A stretch of 47,087 nucleotides of DNA from Nocardia nova (GCF_002933465.1 NZ_PSZE01000041.1:1-47087), one strand, 5' to 3'. Shown: positions 1 through 7,231, counted from the stretch's first letter. Notes: a model not told the origin generated them from the letters alone. Numbers and translations: made by a program.

Positions 1-55
1 GCTTGCGCACGATGTCCTCCGCGGAATGCCGCTTCCGACCAGCCATATCTCTCAT
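1..55 (-). CDS. IS3-family transposase OrfA, N-terminus only (cut by window edge)
   Basis: On the minus strand a reading frame opens with ATG at 55, after a GGAAGGG ribosome-binding site, and gives MRDMAGRKRHSAEDIVRK before the window ends. The K-R-H-S-x-E-x-I-V-R-K pattern is the usual beginning of the helix-turn-helix OrfA protein of one IS3-family subgroup, which with OrfB forms the frameshifted transposase. This subgroup differs from that of the OrfA at 107-448, so a second insertion sequence starts here. An alternative start is the ATG at 46. Only 18 codons are visible, so the family call rests on a short motif. Confidence 0.5.
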   Translation of the reverse strand, partial: MRDMAGRKRHSAEDIVRK

Positions 56-106
56 CGTCCCTTCCAGCCCCTTGCAGGGCCAACAGGACTCTAATACCAA
101 GCGGTC

Positions 107-448
107 TCATCCATCGGGGACAGGCCAGTGTCGCGGGTCGAGTTCCCGCGCGAAGAAAGCTGAGGCCAACTTCAGTATCTCGTTGGACTGCTTGAGATCT
201 CGCACTTCTTTCCGCAGTCGTGCGAGCTCGTCACGCTCAGCCGACGACAGCTCGGTTCCGACCTTTGCGCCCGGTCGGGAGCCCTGCGCGAGGGCCTTTT
301 TCACCCATACCCGCAATGTCTCGTAATGCACGTCCACCAGCGGGCCGATCGCACGAGCGGCAGCATACGGGGACTCGAACTCATCGAGTCGTTCCAAGAC
401 CAGACGCACGGCCTTCTCACGAACCTCAGGCGGGTAACGCTTCGACAT
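107..448 (-). pseudogene. IS3-family transposase OrfA, 3' end replaced, OrfB missing
   Basis: The frame encodes a typical IS3 OrfA: N-terminal MSKRYPPEVREKAVRLV with a helix-turn-helix, a middle segment ETLRVWVKKA, then a leucine-zipper-like stretch (ELARLRKEVRDLKQSNEILK) and the hallmark ASAFFARELD. OrfA binds the element's ends and supplies the first part of the OrfAB transposase. The start at 448 is chosen because family members begin at MSKRYPP; the frame is open upstream to 487. After ARELDP the protein ends in an unrelated tail (RHWPVPDG) and no OrfB follows on the minus strand. Instead, sequence leading into another IS3-type OrfA begins. The element therefore looks interrupted by a second insertion around position 130. 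Confidence 0.75.
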
Positions 449-481
449 GATGGGAACCATCTTCCACAAGACTGGAAGCGG

Positions 482-502
482 CCCCAAACCCGTGACGGTT
501 CA
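482..502 (-). repeat. Probable terminal inverted repeat of the IS3 element
   Basis: Read on the minus strand the sequence begins TGAACCGTCACGGGTTTGGG, just upstream of the OrfA start. IS3-family ends commonly begin TGAACCG or TGTACCG followed by a C/G-rich tract. The matching opposite end is not in the window, so this is inferred from position and similarity alone. Confidence 0.45.
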
Positions 503-599
503 CTAGGTTGCGCGAAGACACAGCACATCCCGTTGTCGGCTCCCAGTTCGAATCACTGCCAAATTAGTCACACTGAACCGAGAACCGGACACGTGTCAG

Positions 600-1253
600 C
601 TACTTCGCTTTTCGTGCCGTCGCATATTCAGGAAACCGCTCCCGCAGCGCGGTATCGAACGTGGTGGCATCAGCCAGGGAATCCCACTGGTGAAGCTGTT
701 CACGATGCAGGTACCAATCCATCAACGCCGCCGCATCCGATGCCCGGTCATTGAGAATGCACAACAGGAGGGTGCCGCGCAGCAGCGTCGGATCCGGATT
801 GGTCTCCCAGGGCACGGTAGTAGGCTCGCGCGCGGTCTGCAGCAGGGCGGGAAAGGTGGATCGTTTGTCGAACCATGCCCGTACCGGGCCACGAACACAC
901 GCCATGAAATCAGCGACCGCGTCATCGACAACATCGGCGTAAATCATGATCGGAAACGTCTTCGCATCATCGAGCAGCTCAAAGAGTCCGGTATCAATGT
1001 CACCGCGCTTCAATTCTAGTCCCTCGCCGGGGAGATCCCGCATGAGTTCCTCCACCGCCACTGACCCGCCGATACGCGCGGTGCCCGACAGGCTCAGACC
1101 ACCGTCCCGTTGCCGCTCGATGTAGGCGTCAATCACGCGGGTCATCCCCGGTATCGGAGCCTGGGCGGGGTGAAATGACAGCTTCGTCCACGCGACATTG
1201 TTGGTCGGCCCTACCTTCGGCGGCGCAGCGAGGGCGTAGCCGACGGCCTGCAT
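600..1253 (-). CDS. Hypothetical protein
   Basis: I do not recognise the family. The frame encodes an acidic, soluble-looking protein of about 217 residues, with a compact C-terminal half (DDAVADFMACVRGPVRAW, then LLLCILNDRASDAAALMDWY). It has no signal peptide or membrane segment. The start is uncertain: ATG at 1253 is used here, and ATG at 1145 would give 181 residues. Neither has a convincing ribosome-binding site. The frame remains open to 1922, but upstream it runs through resolvase remnants, so it should not be extended. Five residues, VAWTK, are encoded twice about 100 bp apart near the 5' end, hinting at a small internal duplication. It lies in mobile-element debris between the IS3 ends and the tRNA-like remnant. 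Confidence 0.45.
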   Translation of the reverse strand: MQAVGYALAAPPKVGPTNNVAWTKLSFHPAQAPIPGMTRVIDAYIERQRDGGLSLSGTARIGGSVAVEELMRDLPGEGLELKRGDIDTGLFELLDDAKTFPIMIYADVVDDAVADFMACVRGPVRAWFDKRSTFPALLQTAREPTTVPWETNPDPTLLRGTLLLCILNDRASDAAALMDWYLHREQLHQWDSLADATTFDTALRERFPEYATARKAK

Positions 1254-1915
1254 GGCCTTGGGCAGGAGGGTGATGATCTGCTTGGTCCACGCGACTTGGA
1301 AACGTGCACCCACGTGCGCCCCCTTCTTTTCGACACCACTATCGGTGCCAACTGTAGCTTGCGGCCCAAACCGTGAGTATCTTGCCGAGTCTGCGCCTTT
1401 GGGCGGCGGCCCCAGCTCTTGGCGGTGGGCTGGGGCCGTCGGCGGATGTTGGGTGTCGTTATCAAATGTGGGAAGAGTAGGTGAGGATGCGGGCGTCCTC
1501 CGCAGCACTGGACACGCGAGTTCGATGCCGCGGCCGAGGCGCTTGTGTTCGTGCACGACCAGGGTGACCGCGACACCGGAGGCGCGGATCTCGCGTGCCA
1601 GGCGACGGCGCGGTCGAGTCCGGGGCGGATCTGGGCACACCGCCGGCATGGGCTCGGTGCACGACCACCGCTGACCGGCCCAATCTGCGACGCAGCCCCA
1701 AATGCACCGGACCCGATGGTGGCACCGAATTGGATTCTTACGCGGGAGTGGCACCGACTCGGCCCATCCCAAAACAACCCCAAAGTTTCCGGGGAACAGT
1801 ACGCGATTCCGTGACCGAACATGCAAGGCACACAGGGACGTCGATGGCCATAAACTCAACCCCGGAACCACATACCAACACCAAGAAATGAGTACTACCA
1901 GCACGTTGACAGGAA
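1254..1915. other. Stretch without an intact gene
   Basis: Apart from the resolvase fragment at about 1500-1680, I find no supported gene on either strand. The open frames here overlap each other in several phases and have low-quality composition (Arg/Pro/Ser-rich translations typical of shadows). Confidence 0.5.
1500..1680 (-). pseudogene. Serine recombinase (resolvase) fragment, frameshifted
   Basis: On the minus strand one frame reads AREIRASGVAVTLVVHEHKR followed by LGRGIELA. This matches the segment of small serine resolvases/invertases that follows the catalytic N-terminus. A neighbouring frame supplies the preceding piece (CAQIRPGLDRAVA). The reading frame shifts between the two, the catalytic serine region is not found, and after GIELA the sequence becomes unrelated. 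It is best read as a decayed recombinase gene from an old mobile element. Boundaries are approximate. Confidence 0.55.
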
Positions 1916-1957
1916 CTCTCAACCAGCGGGTTCAGGGTTCGAGTCCCTGATGGCTCA
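1916..1957 (+). other. 3' portion of a tRNA-Lys-like gene (probable att site)
   Basis: The segment runs from a CTCTCAA anticodon-loop-like sequence through CCAGC (anticodon stem 3' arm), a variable loop, a perfect T-arm (CAGGG-TTCGAGT-CCCTG) and ATGGCTC-A (acceptor 3' strand and discriminator). This closely resembles the 3' half of actinobacterial tRNA-Lys(CUU). No matching 5' half (acceptor GAGCCAT, D-arm, GCTGG stem) precedes it; upstream is mobile-element debris. Integrases commonly recombine within the 3' half of tRNA genes and leave such copies at one end of an island. The tRNA-Lys identity is from memory of the family consensus. Confidence 0.6.
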
Positions 1958-1965
1958 CAACCCGC

Positions 1966-1993
1966 AAACCCCATCCGAGTTCGGGTGGGGTTT
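1966..1993 (+). terminator. Rho-independent terminator after the tRNA remnant
   Basis: A stem of about 12 bp (AAACCCCATCCG pairing with CGGGTGGGGTTT, one G-U pair) closes a short loop. Its position nine bases after the tRNA-like 3' end is that of a tRNA terminator, which supports the tRNA origin of the remnant. Confidence 0.7.
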
Positions 1994-2104
1994 GTGCGTT
2001 CCCCGCCTCCTCCCACCACAGAGAAGACCGCGCGTTCCGCCCGCGCCGGCCGGAGGAAAATGCCGTCGTTGCGACAGTGACACGACATCGAAGAGGACAC
2101 CGAT

Positions 2105-2548
2105 ATGGACCGGTGGCGGCGCGAGGCCCTGCGGTCGGCCAACAACGGACTGCGTAACCAGGTCGAACGGCTGCTCGACTCCTACGAGCAACAGCACTCC
2201 CGGCTCGCCGAGATCCACCAGCAGCTGGAAAGCGTTCGCGTGCAAGCCGATTCCGCCGACGGATCGGTCGCCGCGACCGTCGACGCCGGCGGCGTTCTCA
2301 CCGATCTGTCGCTGTCGGCCGCCGCGTTGCGCAAGCCGGCGGCGGAGCTCGTCCGCACCATCGTGGAGGCGACGCAGGAGGCCGCCCGCCGTGCTCGCAG
2401 GCAGAGCGAGGCGGCCGCGGCGTCGGTCGCGGCCGACCTGGACGACCAACCCGACCTCTCCGACATCCTGGATGAGGGGCCGACACTCCGGGACATCCGC
2501 GAGTTCTTCCGGGGAACCGACCCGTCGGCGGGCGGGACCGCGCCGTAA
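2105..2548 (+). CDS. YbaB/EbfC family nucleoid-associated protein
   Basis: A small DNA-binding protein of 147 residues. The N-terminal half is a long, Gln/Glu-rich helix (NQVERLLDSYEQQHSRLAEI). It is followed by the family's beta-strand signature, in which a G-G-x-L-x-D-L turn (DAGGVLTDLSLSAAAL) leads into another long helix, and by an acidic, disordered tail. YbaB/EbfC proteins form tweezer-like dimers that bind DNA and affect nucleoid organisation and expression. In mycolate actinobacteria many paralogues also lie near ESX genes, but no ESX gene is visible here. The ATG at 2105 follows GAGGA at a suitable distance. This is the first intact chromosomal gene after the att-like remnant. Confidence 0.8.
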   Translation: MDRWRREALRSANNGLRNQVERLLDSYEQQHSRLAEIHQQLESVRVQADSADGSVAATVDAGGVLTDLSLSAAALRKPAAELVRTIVEATQEAARRARRQSEAAAASVAADLDDQPDLSDILDEGPTLRDIREFFRGTDPSAGGTAP

Positions 2549-2781
2549 CCGAGTGCGGAAGACCACGGAACCGGCGGCCGGCGCGGGGCCGTGCCGTCCG
2601 AGCGGCTCATGGTCACGCCGGCGCACCTGCCGACCGGTGGCGGCCGCGCGGATCGGTTGTTGCGGCGCGCCACGCTGCGCAGGGCCGATCATGCCGACTA
2701 GCGGCCGGAATGGATCCTCCAGTCCCGCTCTGCGGGGATGTGGCTAGGCTCATGGGCATCCGTTCGCGATCGGGAACCGAT

Positions 2782-3120
2782 ATGGCCGACTACGCACATA
2801 CCGACCACGCCAGTAAGGGTCGCGCCGAGAAGGCGCGACGGCTCGCGGCCTATCTGTGGCAGCGCGGAATCTCCGGCACCGAACTCGCGACGATCCCGGC
2901 AGCCACGCGCCGCAAACTCGCGCGGGCCGCCGACACCAATCCGCCCAGCACCGACGAAACGTGGGCATTGGTCGCGCGGCTGCTCGACGAGAAGGATGCC
3001 TGGGCTGCCCGCAACCCGAATCACCCTGCCACGCAACGCGATCACACGGACGAGAAGATTCTGTGGATCAAGCCGCCGGTGACGCCCTGGCTCGTCGACG
3101 GCGGAAAACCGGCCCCCTGA
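2782..3120 (+). CDS. Small conserved-looking hypothetical protein
   Basis: A 112-residue soluble protein of unrecognised function. The sequence is highly charged and helical: a central segment LAAYLWQRGISGTELATIPA followed by RRKLARAADTNPPSTDETW looks like a helix-turn-helix-like or small helical bundle fold. The C-terminus DEKILWIKPPVTPWL is Trp/Pro-rich. I chose ATG 2782 (MADYAHTDH); in-frame ATGs at 2754 and 2710 would add 9 and 24 residues. There is no signal peptide, membrane segment or cysteine. It lies 230 bp downstream of the YbaB gene and upstream of the crotonase gene, in the same direction. Confidence 0.6.
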   Translation: MADYAHTDHASKGRAEKARRLAAYLWQRGISGTELATIPAATRRKLARAADTNPPSTDETWALVARLLDEKDAWAARNPNHPATQRDHTDEKILWIKPPVTPWLVDGGKPAP

Positions 3121-3183
3121 CCCACCGGCCCGCCGCGCCCCACACGTCGCAACCTGCTCCCGCCCGGCGATCGGCCGCACCCC

Positions 3184-3217
3184 TTGACAGTAAGAAGTGA
3201 ACTGGAGTTCACTTCTT
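3184..3217 (+). promoter_or_regulatory. Promoter -35 box and perfect palindromic operator
   Basis: A TTGACA hexamer at 3184-3189 is followed by a perfect palindrome: arms AAGAAGTGAACT (3192-3203) and AGTTCACTTCTT (3206-3217) around a GG centre. A palindrome of this length sitting where the -10 region and transcript start should be is typical of operators for dimeric TetR/FadR-type repressors. It ends two bases before the GTG start of the crotonase gene, so repression by steric block and a leaderless transcript are plausible. The -10 element is not obvious. Confidence 0.7.
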
Positions 3218-3219
3218 GG

Positions 3220-4260
3220 GTGACCGACGACGTGCACCACTCCGGCACCCGGCCCGCAGCCTGGCGCGAGGACCTGACCAGCGGCGAGGACTCGCCGTTC
3301 GCCGGCCGACCCGAACCGGAGCAGGGCCCGGTTTATCGCACCCTCACCTACGAGGTGACCGGCCGGATCGCACGCATCACGTTCGACCGGCCCGAGCACG
3401 GCAATGCCATCACCGCCGATACTCCGATCGAACTCGCGCACGCGGTCGAGCGCGCCGACCTGGATCCGCGCGTGCACGTGATGGTGGTTTCCGGGCGCGG
3501 CAAGGGATTCTGCGGCGGCTACGACCTGTCGATTTTCGCGGAGAACGGCCTGTCCCCCACCGTGTCGGCCCAACCCACGACCGGAACCGTTCTCGACCCG
3601 GTAGTGCAGGCCCGCAACCACAACCCCTGGGGCACATGGGATCCTATGGTCGACTATCAGATGATGAGCCGGTTCAACCGCGGCTTCTCCAGCCTGTTGC
3701 ACGCGAACAAGCCGACGGTCGCCAAACTACACGGTTTCGCGGTCGCGGGCGGCACCGACATCGCCCTGTTCTGCGACCAGATCATCTGCGCCGACGACAC
3801 CAAGATCGGCTATCCCCCTACCAGGGTGTGGGGCATTCCGGCCGCGGGGATGTGGGCGCACCGGCTCGGCGACCAGCGGGCCAAGCGGCTGCTGTTCACC
3901 GGCGACTGCCTCAGCGGCAAACAGGCCGAGGAGTGGGGCCTGGCCGTGGAGTCCTGTCCGGCGGACGAGCTCGATGAGCGTACTGAGCAACTGCTGCAAC
4001 GGATTTCGCGCATACCGGTCAATCAGCTGATCATGGCGAAATTGGCACTCAACAGCTCACTGCTGGCCCAGGGCGTCGCGAATTCGGGCATGGTGAGCAC
4101 CGTCTTCGACGGCGTCTCCCGCCACACGCGCGAAGGGTATGCGTTCCAATTGCGCTCGGCCACTGTGGGTTTCCGGGAGGCGGTGCGGGAACGCGACGAA
4201 CCGTTCGGCGACTGGAAGCGGACGCAATTCGACCGGCCGGATGGCGACGAAGACAGGTGA
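3220..4260 (+). CDS. Crotonase-superfamily protein (enoyl-CoA hydratase/isomerase fold)
   Basis: A 346-residue crotonase. The first oxyanion-hole segment is GKGFCGGYDLS (about residues 95-104) and the second is GFAVAGGTDIAL (172-183). A long insert with GTWDPMVDYQMMSR lies between them, making it longer than the usual 260 residues. The family acts on acyl-CoA thioesters. The two glutamates of true hydratases are not conserved: Asp stands in GGTDI and the G-x-P-E motif is YPPT. Plain enoyl-CoA hydration is therefore doubtful; isomerase, hydrolase or another crotonase reaction is as likely. The GTG at 3220 is favoured because the palindromic operator occupies all sequence just upstream; a TTG at 3184 would place the operator inside the gene. 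The gene stands alone, which suggests control by the unknown repressor that reads the palindrome. Confidence 0.8.
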   Translation: MTDDVHHSGTRPAAWREDLTSGEDSPFAGRPEPEQGPVYRTLTYEVTGRIARITFDRPEHGNAITADTPIELAHAVERADLDPRVHVMVVSGRGKGFCGGYDLSIFAENGLSPTVSAQPTTGTVLDPVVQARNHNPWGTWDPMVDYQMMSRFNRGFSSLLHANKPTVAKLHGFAVAGGTDIALFCDQIICADDTKIGYPPTRVWGIPAAGMWAHRLGDQRAKRLLFTGDCLSGKQAEEWGLAVESCPADELDERTEQLLQRISRIPVNQLIMAKLALNSSLLAQGVANSGMVSTVFDGVSRHTREGYAFQLRSATVGFREAVRERDEPFGDWKRTQFDRPDGDEDR

Positions 4261-4360
4261 ATGCCGCGTCCGGGACGGAACAAACCGCGAGCATCGAACC
4301 GGCCGCGGCGACTTCGGAGCCTCGGTACGGGAAAACTCGGACGACAATCCGGTGTGCGTC

Positions 4361-4852
4361 TCAACCCGGTTGCGCAGCGGCATCACTCGCCGGCGGCATA
4401 CCCGAGTCGCTCTCGGCACGCGCACTCACCTTGTCCGCCAGCGATCGCAACGCCATTGCCTCCACATCGGTCAACTGGTCGACGAACAGCCGTCGCACCA
4501 ATTCGACATGGCGGGGCGCGGCCCGTTCGAGCGCCCGGCGACCGGAGTCGGTGAGACAGATCAGCCTGCCGCGCGCATCGTCGGCGGCCGGACTCCGCAC
4601 GACCAGCCCGCGCTTGTCCATCCGCGCCAGATGCTTCGACAGCCGGCTCTTGTCCCAGCAGATCTGCGCCGCGAGATCGCGGGCGCGCACACTTCCCTCG
4701 CGCGCGGCGGACAGCGCCACCAGAATTTCGTAATCGGAGACCGACAGCCCGTCGCTTGCGAGTCCGGCGGCCATCGCGGCGTCGAGACGCTGACGCAGTC
4801 GGATGTACGCAGACCAGGCCTGTTGTTCTTGTTCGTCCAGCCACCGCACCAT
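4361..4852 (-). CDS. MarR-family transcriptional regulator
   Basis: A 163-residue winged-helix regulator. The dimerisation helix starts at DEQEQQAWSAYIRL. The recognition region is SVSDYEILVALSAA followed by VRARDLAAQICWDKSRLSKH, and the wing carries the MarR signature around DDARGRLICLTDSGRRALE. The C-terminal helices complete the dimer interface. MarR proteins are usually autorepressors released by phenolic or oxidative ligands. The gene diverges from the pirin gene across a 59-bp gap that contains an imperfect palindrome, so the most likely targets are itself and pirin. A cysteine in QICWDK could allow redox sensing, but this is speculation. Confidence 0.85.
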   Translation of the reverse strand: MVRWLDEQEQQAWSAYIRLRQRLDAAMAAGLASDGLSVSDYEILVALSAAREGSVRARDLAAQICWDKSRLSKHLARMDKRGLVVRSPAADDARGRLICLTDSGRRALERAAPRHVELVRRLFVDQLTDVEAMALRSLADKVSARAESDSGMPPASDAAAQPG

Positions 4853-4873
4853 GGGAATGATCCTACCGAGTAT

Positions 4874-4893
4874 TTGGTTGACATGGACACCAA
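4874..4893. promoter_or_regulatory. Probable MarR operator between divergent marR and pirin genes
   Basis: The 20-bp TTGGTTGACATGGACACCAA has perfect 5-bp outer arms (TTGGT/ACCAA) and a dyad at the centre. It overlaps a TTGACA hexamer, so binding would block a promoter. Its size and position fit MarR operators in divergent gene pairs. Confidence 0.6.
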
Positions 4894-4911
4894 CCGGCCT
4901 AGGAGGACATC

Positions 4912-5889
4912 ATGCCCGCGATCACCGTCGACGACATCCTGGTGCTGCCGCGACTGCCCCGCCCGGAGCAGACCATGCGGCAACGGCCGGTCCGGACCGT
5001 GACCACCGCCCACAAACAGCTCGAGGGCGCCGGATTCGAGGTGCGCCGGCCCTTCCCGAGCCTCGATGTGCGCACCGCCGATCCGTTCATCCTGCTCGAT
5101 CACATGGGCCCGGTCGCCTACGAGCCCTACCAGGCCAAGGGCGCCCCGTGGCATCCGCACCGCGGTTTCGAAACCGTCACCTACATGATCGACGGCACCA
5201 TGGTCCACCACGATTCCAACGGCGGTGGCGGAACGATCGCCGAGGGCGACACCCAATGGATGACCGCCGGCTCGGGCATCCTGCACGACGAACTTCCCGC
5301 CGAGGACCTGGTGATCTCCGGCGGCGTATTCCACGGCGTGCAGCTGTGGGTCAACCTGCCGCGGTCGCTGAAGATGGCGGACCCGCGCTACCAGGATCTG
5401 CGCGCGAGCGAGCTGACACTGGTCACCTCCCACGACGGCGGCGCACTCGTGCGCATCATCGCCGGAAACATCGGCGGATACGAGGGTCCCGGCTCGACCT
5501 ATACGCCCATCGCCTACGCGCACGCATCGATCAGCCCCGGCGCGCGGCTGGAAACGCCGTGGCCGCAGGAGTTCACCGCGATGGCGTACGTGCTGGCCGG
5601 TAGCGGCACCGTCGGCGACGAGGGCCGCACCCTCACCGAGGGGCAACTGGCGGTGCTCGGCCACGGCGAGGCCGTCGCACTGACCGCCGACGACCACCAG
5701 GATGGACCCACCGGTCAGTTCGAGGTACTCCTGCTGGGCGGCGCGCCCATTCGTGAACCGGTCGCGCAATACGGTCCGTTCGTGATGAATTCCAAACAGG
5801 AAATCATCGACGCCATAACGGATTTCGAGGCCGGACGAATGGGACATATTCCGGCGGAACATATGACGGGCCGCCGCCTGGGTGAATAA
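4912..5889 (+). CDS. Pirin family protein
   Basis: A 325-residue bicupin. The N-terminal cupin carries the pirin metal site: H81 and H83 in WHPHRGFETVTY, and H125 and E127 in AGSGILHDELP. The intervening D-S-x-G-x-G-G and GDTQWMTAGSGI motifs are also canonical. Known pirins bind Fe(II) and include quercetin 2,3-dioxygenases and redox-responsive regulators; the substrate here cannot be told from sequence. The ATG at 4912 has a strong AGGAGG site five bases upstream. The divergent MarR gene and shared operator suggest induction by an aromatic or oxidative signal. Length and motifs are normal for the family. Confidence 0.9.
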   Translation: MPAITVDDILVLPRLPRPEQTMRQRPVRTVTTAHKQLEGAGFEVRRPFPSLDVRTADPFILLDHMGPVAYEPYQAKGAPWHPHRGFETVTYMIDGTMVHHDSNGGGGTIAEGDTQWMTAGSGILHDELPAEDLVISGGVFHGVQLWVNLPRSLKMADPRYQDLRASELTLVTSHDGGALVRIIAGNIGGYEGPGSTYTPIAYAHASISPGARLETPWPQEFTAMAYVLAGSGTVGDEGRTLTEGQLAVLGHGEAVALTADDHQDGPTGQFEVLLLGGAPIREPVAQYGPFVMNSKQEIIDAITDFEAGRMGHIPAEHMTGRRLGE

Positions 5890-6017
5890 GCGGCTCTCGG
5901 CCGTGCGGTTGACAACGGCGGTCGCCATCAGAACAGTAGACTCGGCGGTTCCGGCCCTGCCACTGCGGGGAGTGCGGCCGGTCCGCCGTATCAACCGCAG
6001 CTGACATCGAGGAATAC

Positions 6018-6332
6018 ATGAACGTTCGCAGGCTAATCGTGACCGGCGCGGGCTTGATCACCCTCGCCGCCCCGATCGTCCTCACCGCCCCGTCCGCCAT
6101 GGCCGACGGTTTTGTTCCCACCGGTTCCGCCGGTACCGGATCGTCGGGTATCGACGACGCCATCGGTGCCACCGGCTCGGCGGGGCTGACCCAGACGGGT
6201 TCGGCGGGAGGCACGTTCAAGAACTGTGACGAGGCCCGGGCGGCGGGTCGCGCCCCGCTGTTCCGTGGTGAGCCCGGCTATTCGCCGCATCTGGATCCCG
6301 ACGGCACCGGTATGGCCTGCCCGACCGTCTGA
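6018..6332 (+). CDS. Secreted Excalibur calcium-binding domain protein
   Basis: A 104-residue precursor. Residues 1-29 form a Sec signal peptide (RR, a hydrophobic core, then APSAMA before the cleavage site). A low-complexity Gly/Ser/Thr linker follows, in which the phrase TGSAG is repeated. The C-terminal Excalibur domain begins at FKNCDEARAAGRAPL and ends with a calcium loop, HLDPDGTGMAC, whose two cysteines probably form a disulfide. Excalibur domains occur in extracellular proteins, often next to nucleases or wall-binding modules; here the domain stands alone. A strong hairpin terminator follows the gene. Confidence 0.85.
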   Translation: MNVRRLIVTGAGLITLAAPIVLTAPSAMADGFVPTGSAGTGSSGIDDAIGATGSAGLTQTGSAGGTFKNCDEARAAGRAPLFRGEPGYSPHLDPDGTGMACPTV

Positions 6333-6361
6333 TCCCCGCGGCACGCGCCGCAGACGAAAAA

Positions 6362-6394
6362 GAACCCGGTGTGACCCTGTGTCACACCGGGTTC
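6362..6394. terminator. Bidirectional hairpin terminator
   Basis: A perfect 14-bp stem (GAACCCGGTGTGAC and its complement) with a 5-base loop lies between the convergent Excalibur and DUF3618 genes. An A run precedes it, giving a U tract for the leftward transcript. Confidence 0.85.
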
Positions 6395-6410
6395 CCTCGT
6401 TTCTGCGGCG

Positions 6411-6635
6411 TCAGCGGCGGAAGATCTTGATCAGCACCAACACGCCGACCAGAGCGCCCGCGCCGATCAGGCTGTACTTCACCTTCGGCTCGTTCACCTT
6501 CTCCACCACGGCCTTCTTGGTGTTGTCGGCGATCCGCTGCGGGTCCGCCCGCACCGCGAGCTCGTCGAGTGTGCCCGCGAGCCGATTGCGCGCGGCTTCG
6601 ATCTCCCGCTCGATGTGCTCGGTATCCCTCGCCAC
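6411..6635 (-). CDS. DUF3618 membrane protein
   Basis: A 74-residue protein with the DUF3618 layout: an N-terminal amphipathic helix (RDTEHIEREIEAARNRLAGT) with L-D-E-L, a linker containing DPQRIADNTK, and one C-terminal transmembrane helix (YSLIGAGALVGVLVLIKIF) ending in basic residues. It probably sits in the cytoplasmic membrane with its N-terminus in the cytosol; its function is unknown. I prefer the GTG at 6635 because AGGAGA lies six bases upstream. An in-frame ATG at 6713 would add 26 low-complexity residues without a ribosome-binding site. It is divergent from bcp. Confidence 0.75.
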   Translation of the reverse strand: MARDTEHIEREIEAARNRLAGTLDELAVRADPQRIADNTKKAVVEKVNEPKVKYSLIGAGALVGVLVLIKIFRR

Positions 6636-6735
6636 ATTGTCTCCTGTTGTCGTTCCGGTAGGTCGCTGGCCGTCGAGTCTATCCGCCGCCACCGATGTCG
6701 CGTCCGTTGTCACATCGGTGGGCTACCGTGCTGGC

Positions 6736-7209
6736 ATGACCGATACCAAAAAACTCGGCCCCGGCGATCCCGCGCCGGATTTCACGCTGCCCGACGCCGA
6801 CGGTAAGCCGGTGTCGCTGGCGGACTACCGCGGCCGCAAGGTGATCGTCTACTTCTACCCGGCCGCCAGTACGCCCGGTTGCACCAAACAGGCGTGCGAC
6901 TTCCGCGACAACCTAGCCGAGTTGAACGAGGCCGGGCTCGACGTCATCGGCATTTCCCCCGACAAACCCGCGAAGCTGGCGAAGTTCCGGGACAACGAGA
7001 AGCTGACCTTCCCGCTGCTCTCCGATCCCGAGCGCGAAGTGCTCCAGGAATGGGGCGCCTACGGTGAGAAGACGATGTACGGAAAGCGCATCACCGGCGT
7101 CATCCGCTCCACCTTCCTGGTCGACGAGCAGGGCGTCATCCAGGTGGCGCAGTACAACGTGCGCGCGACGGGGCATGTGGCGAAGCTGCGCCGCGACCTG
7201 TCGGTGTAG
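6736..7209 (+). CDS. bcp: Thiol peroxidase, Bcp/PrxQ type
   Basis: A 157-residue peroxiredoxin. The peroxidatic cysteine is C49 in ASTPGCTKQACDFRD and the resolving cysteine is C54, giving the C-x4-C spacing of the BCP/PrxQ class with an intramolecular disulfide. The preceding KVIVYFYP strand and the later conserved arginine (VIRSTFLVD) complete the thioredoxin-fold active site. The enzyme reduces hydrogen peroxide and organic hydroperoxides in the cytosol using thioredoxin. It is a single-gene unit ending in a strong bidirectional terminator. The length is normal for the family. Confidence 0.95.
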   Translation: MTDTKKLGPGDPAPDFTLPDADGKPVSLADYRGRKVIVYFYPAASTPGCTKQACDFRDNLAELNEAGLDVIGISPDKPAKLAKFRDNEKLTFPLLSDPEREVLQEWGAYGEKTMYGKRITGVIRSTFLVDEQGVIQVAQYNVRATGHVAKLRRDLSV

Positions 7210-7231
7210 CGCGGACCCGGCCGTAGACGAG

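Noticed and set aside
2698..3702. 334-codon minus-strand frame
   Set aside because: It overlaps two better-supported plus-strand genes and the operator palindrome, and its translation shows no family motif.
4561..5994. 477-codon minus-strand frame opposite pirin and marR
   Set aside because: Antisense shadow: both pirin metal motifs and the MarR domain lie in other frames, with ribosome-binding site and operator in the right places.
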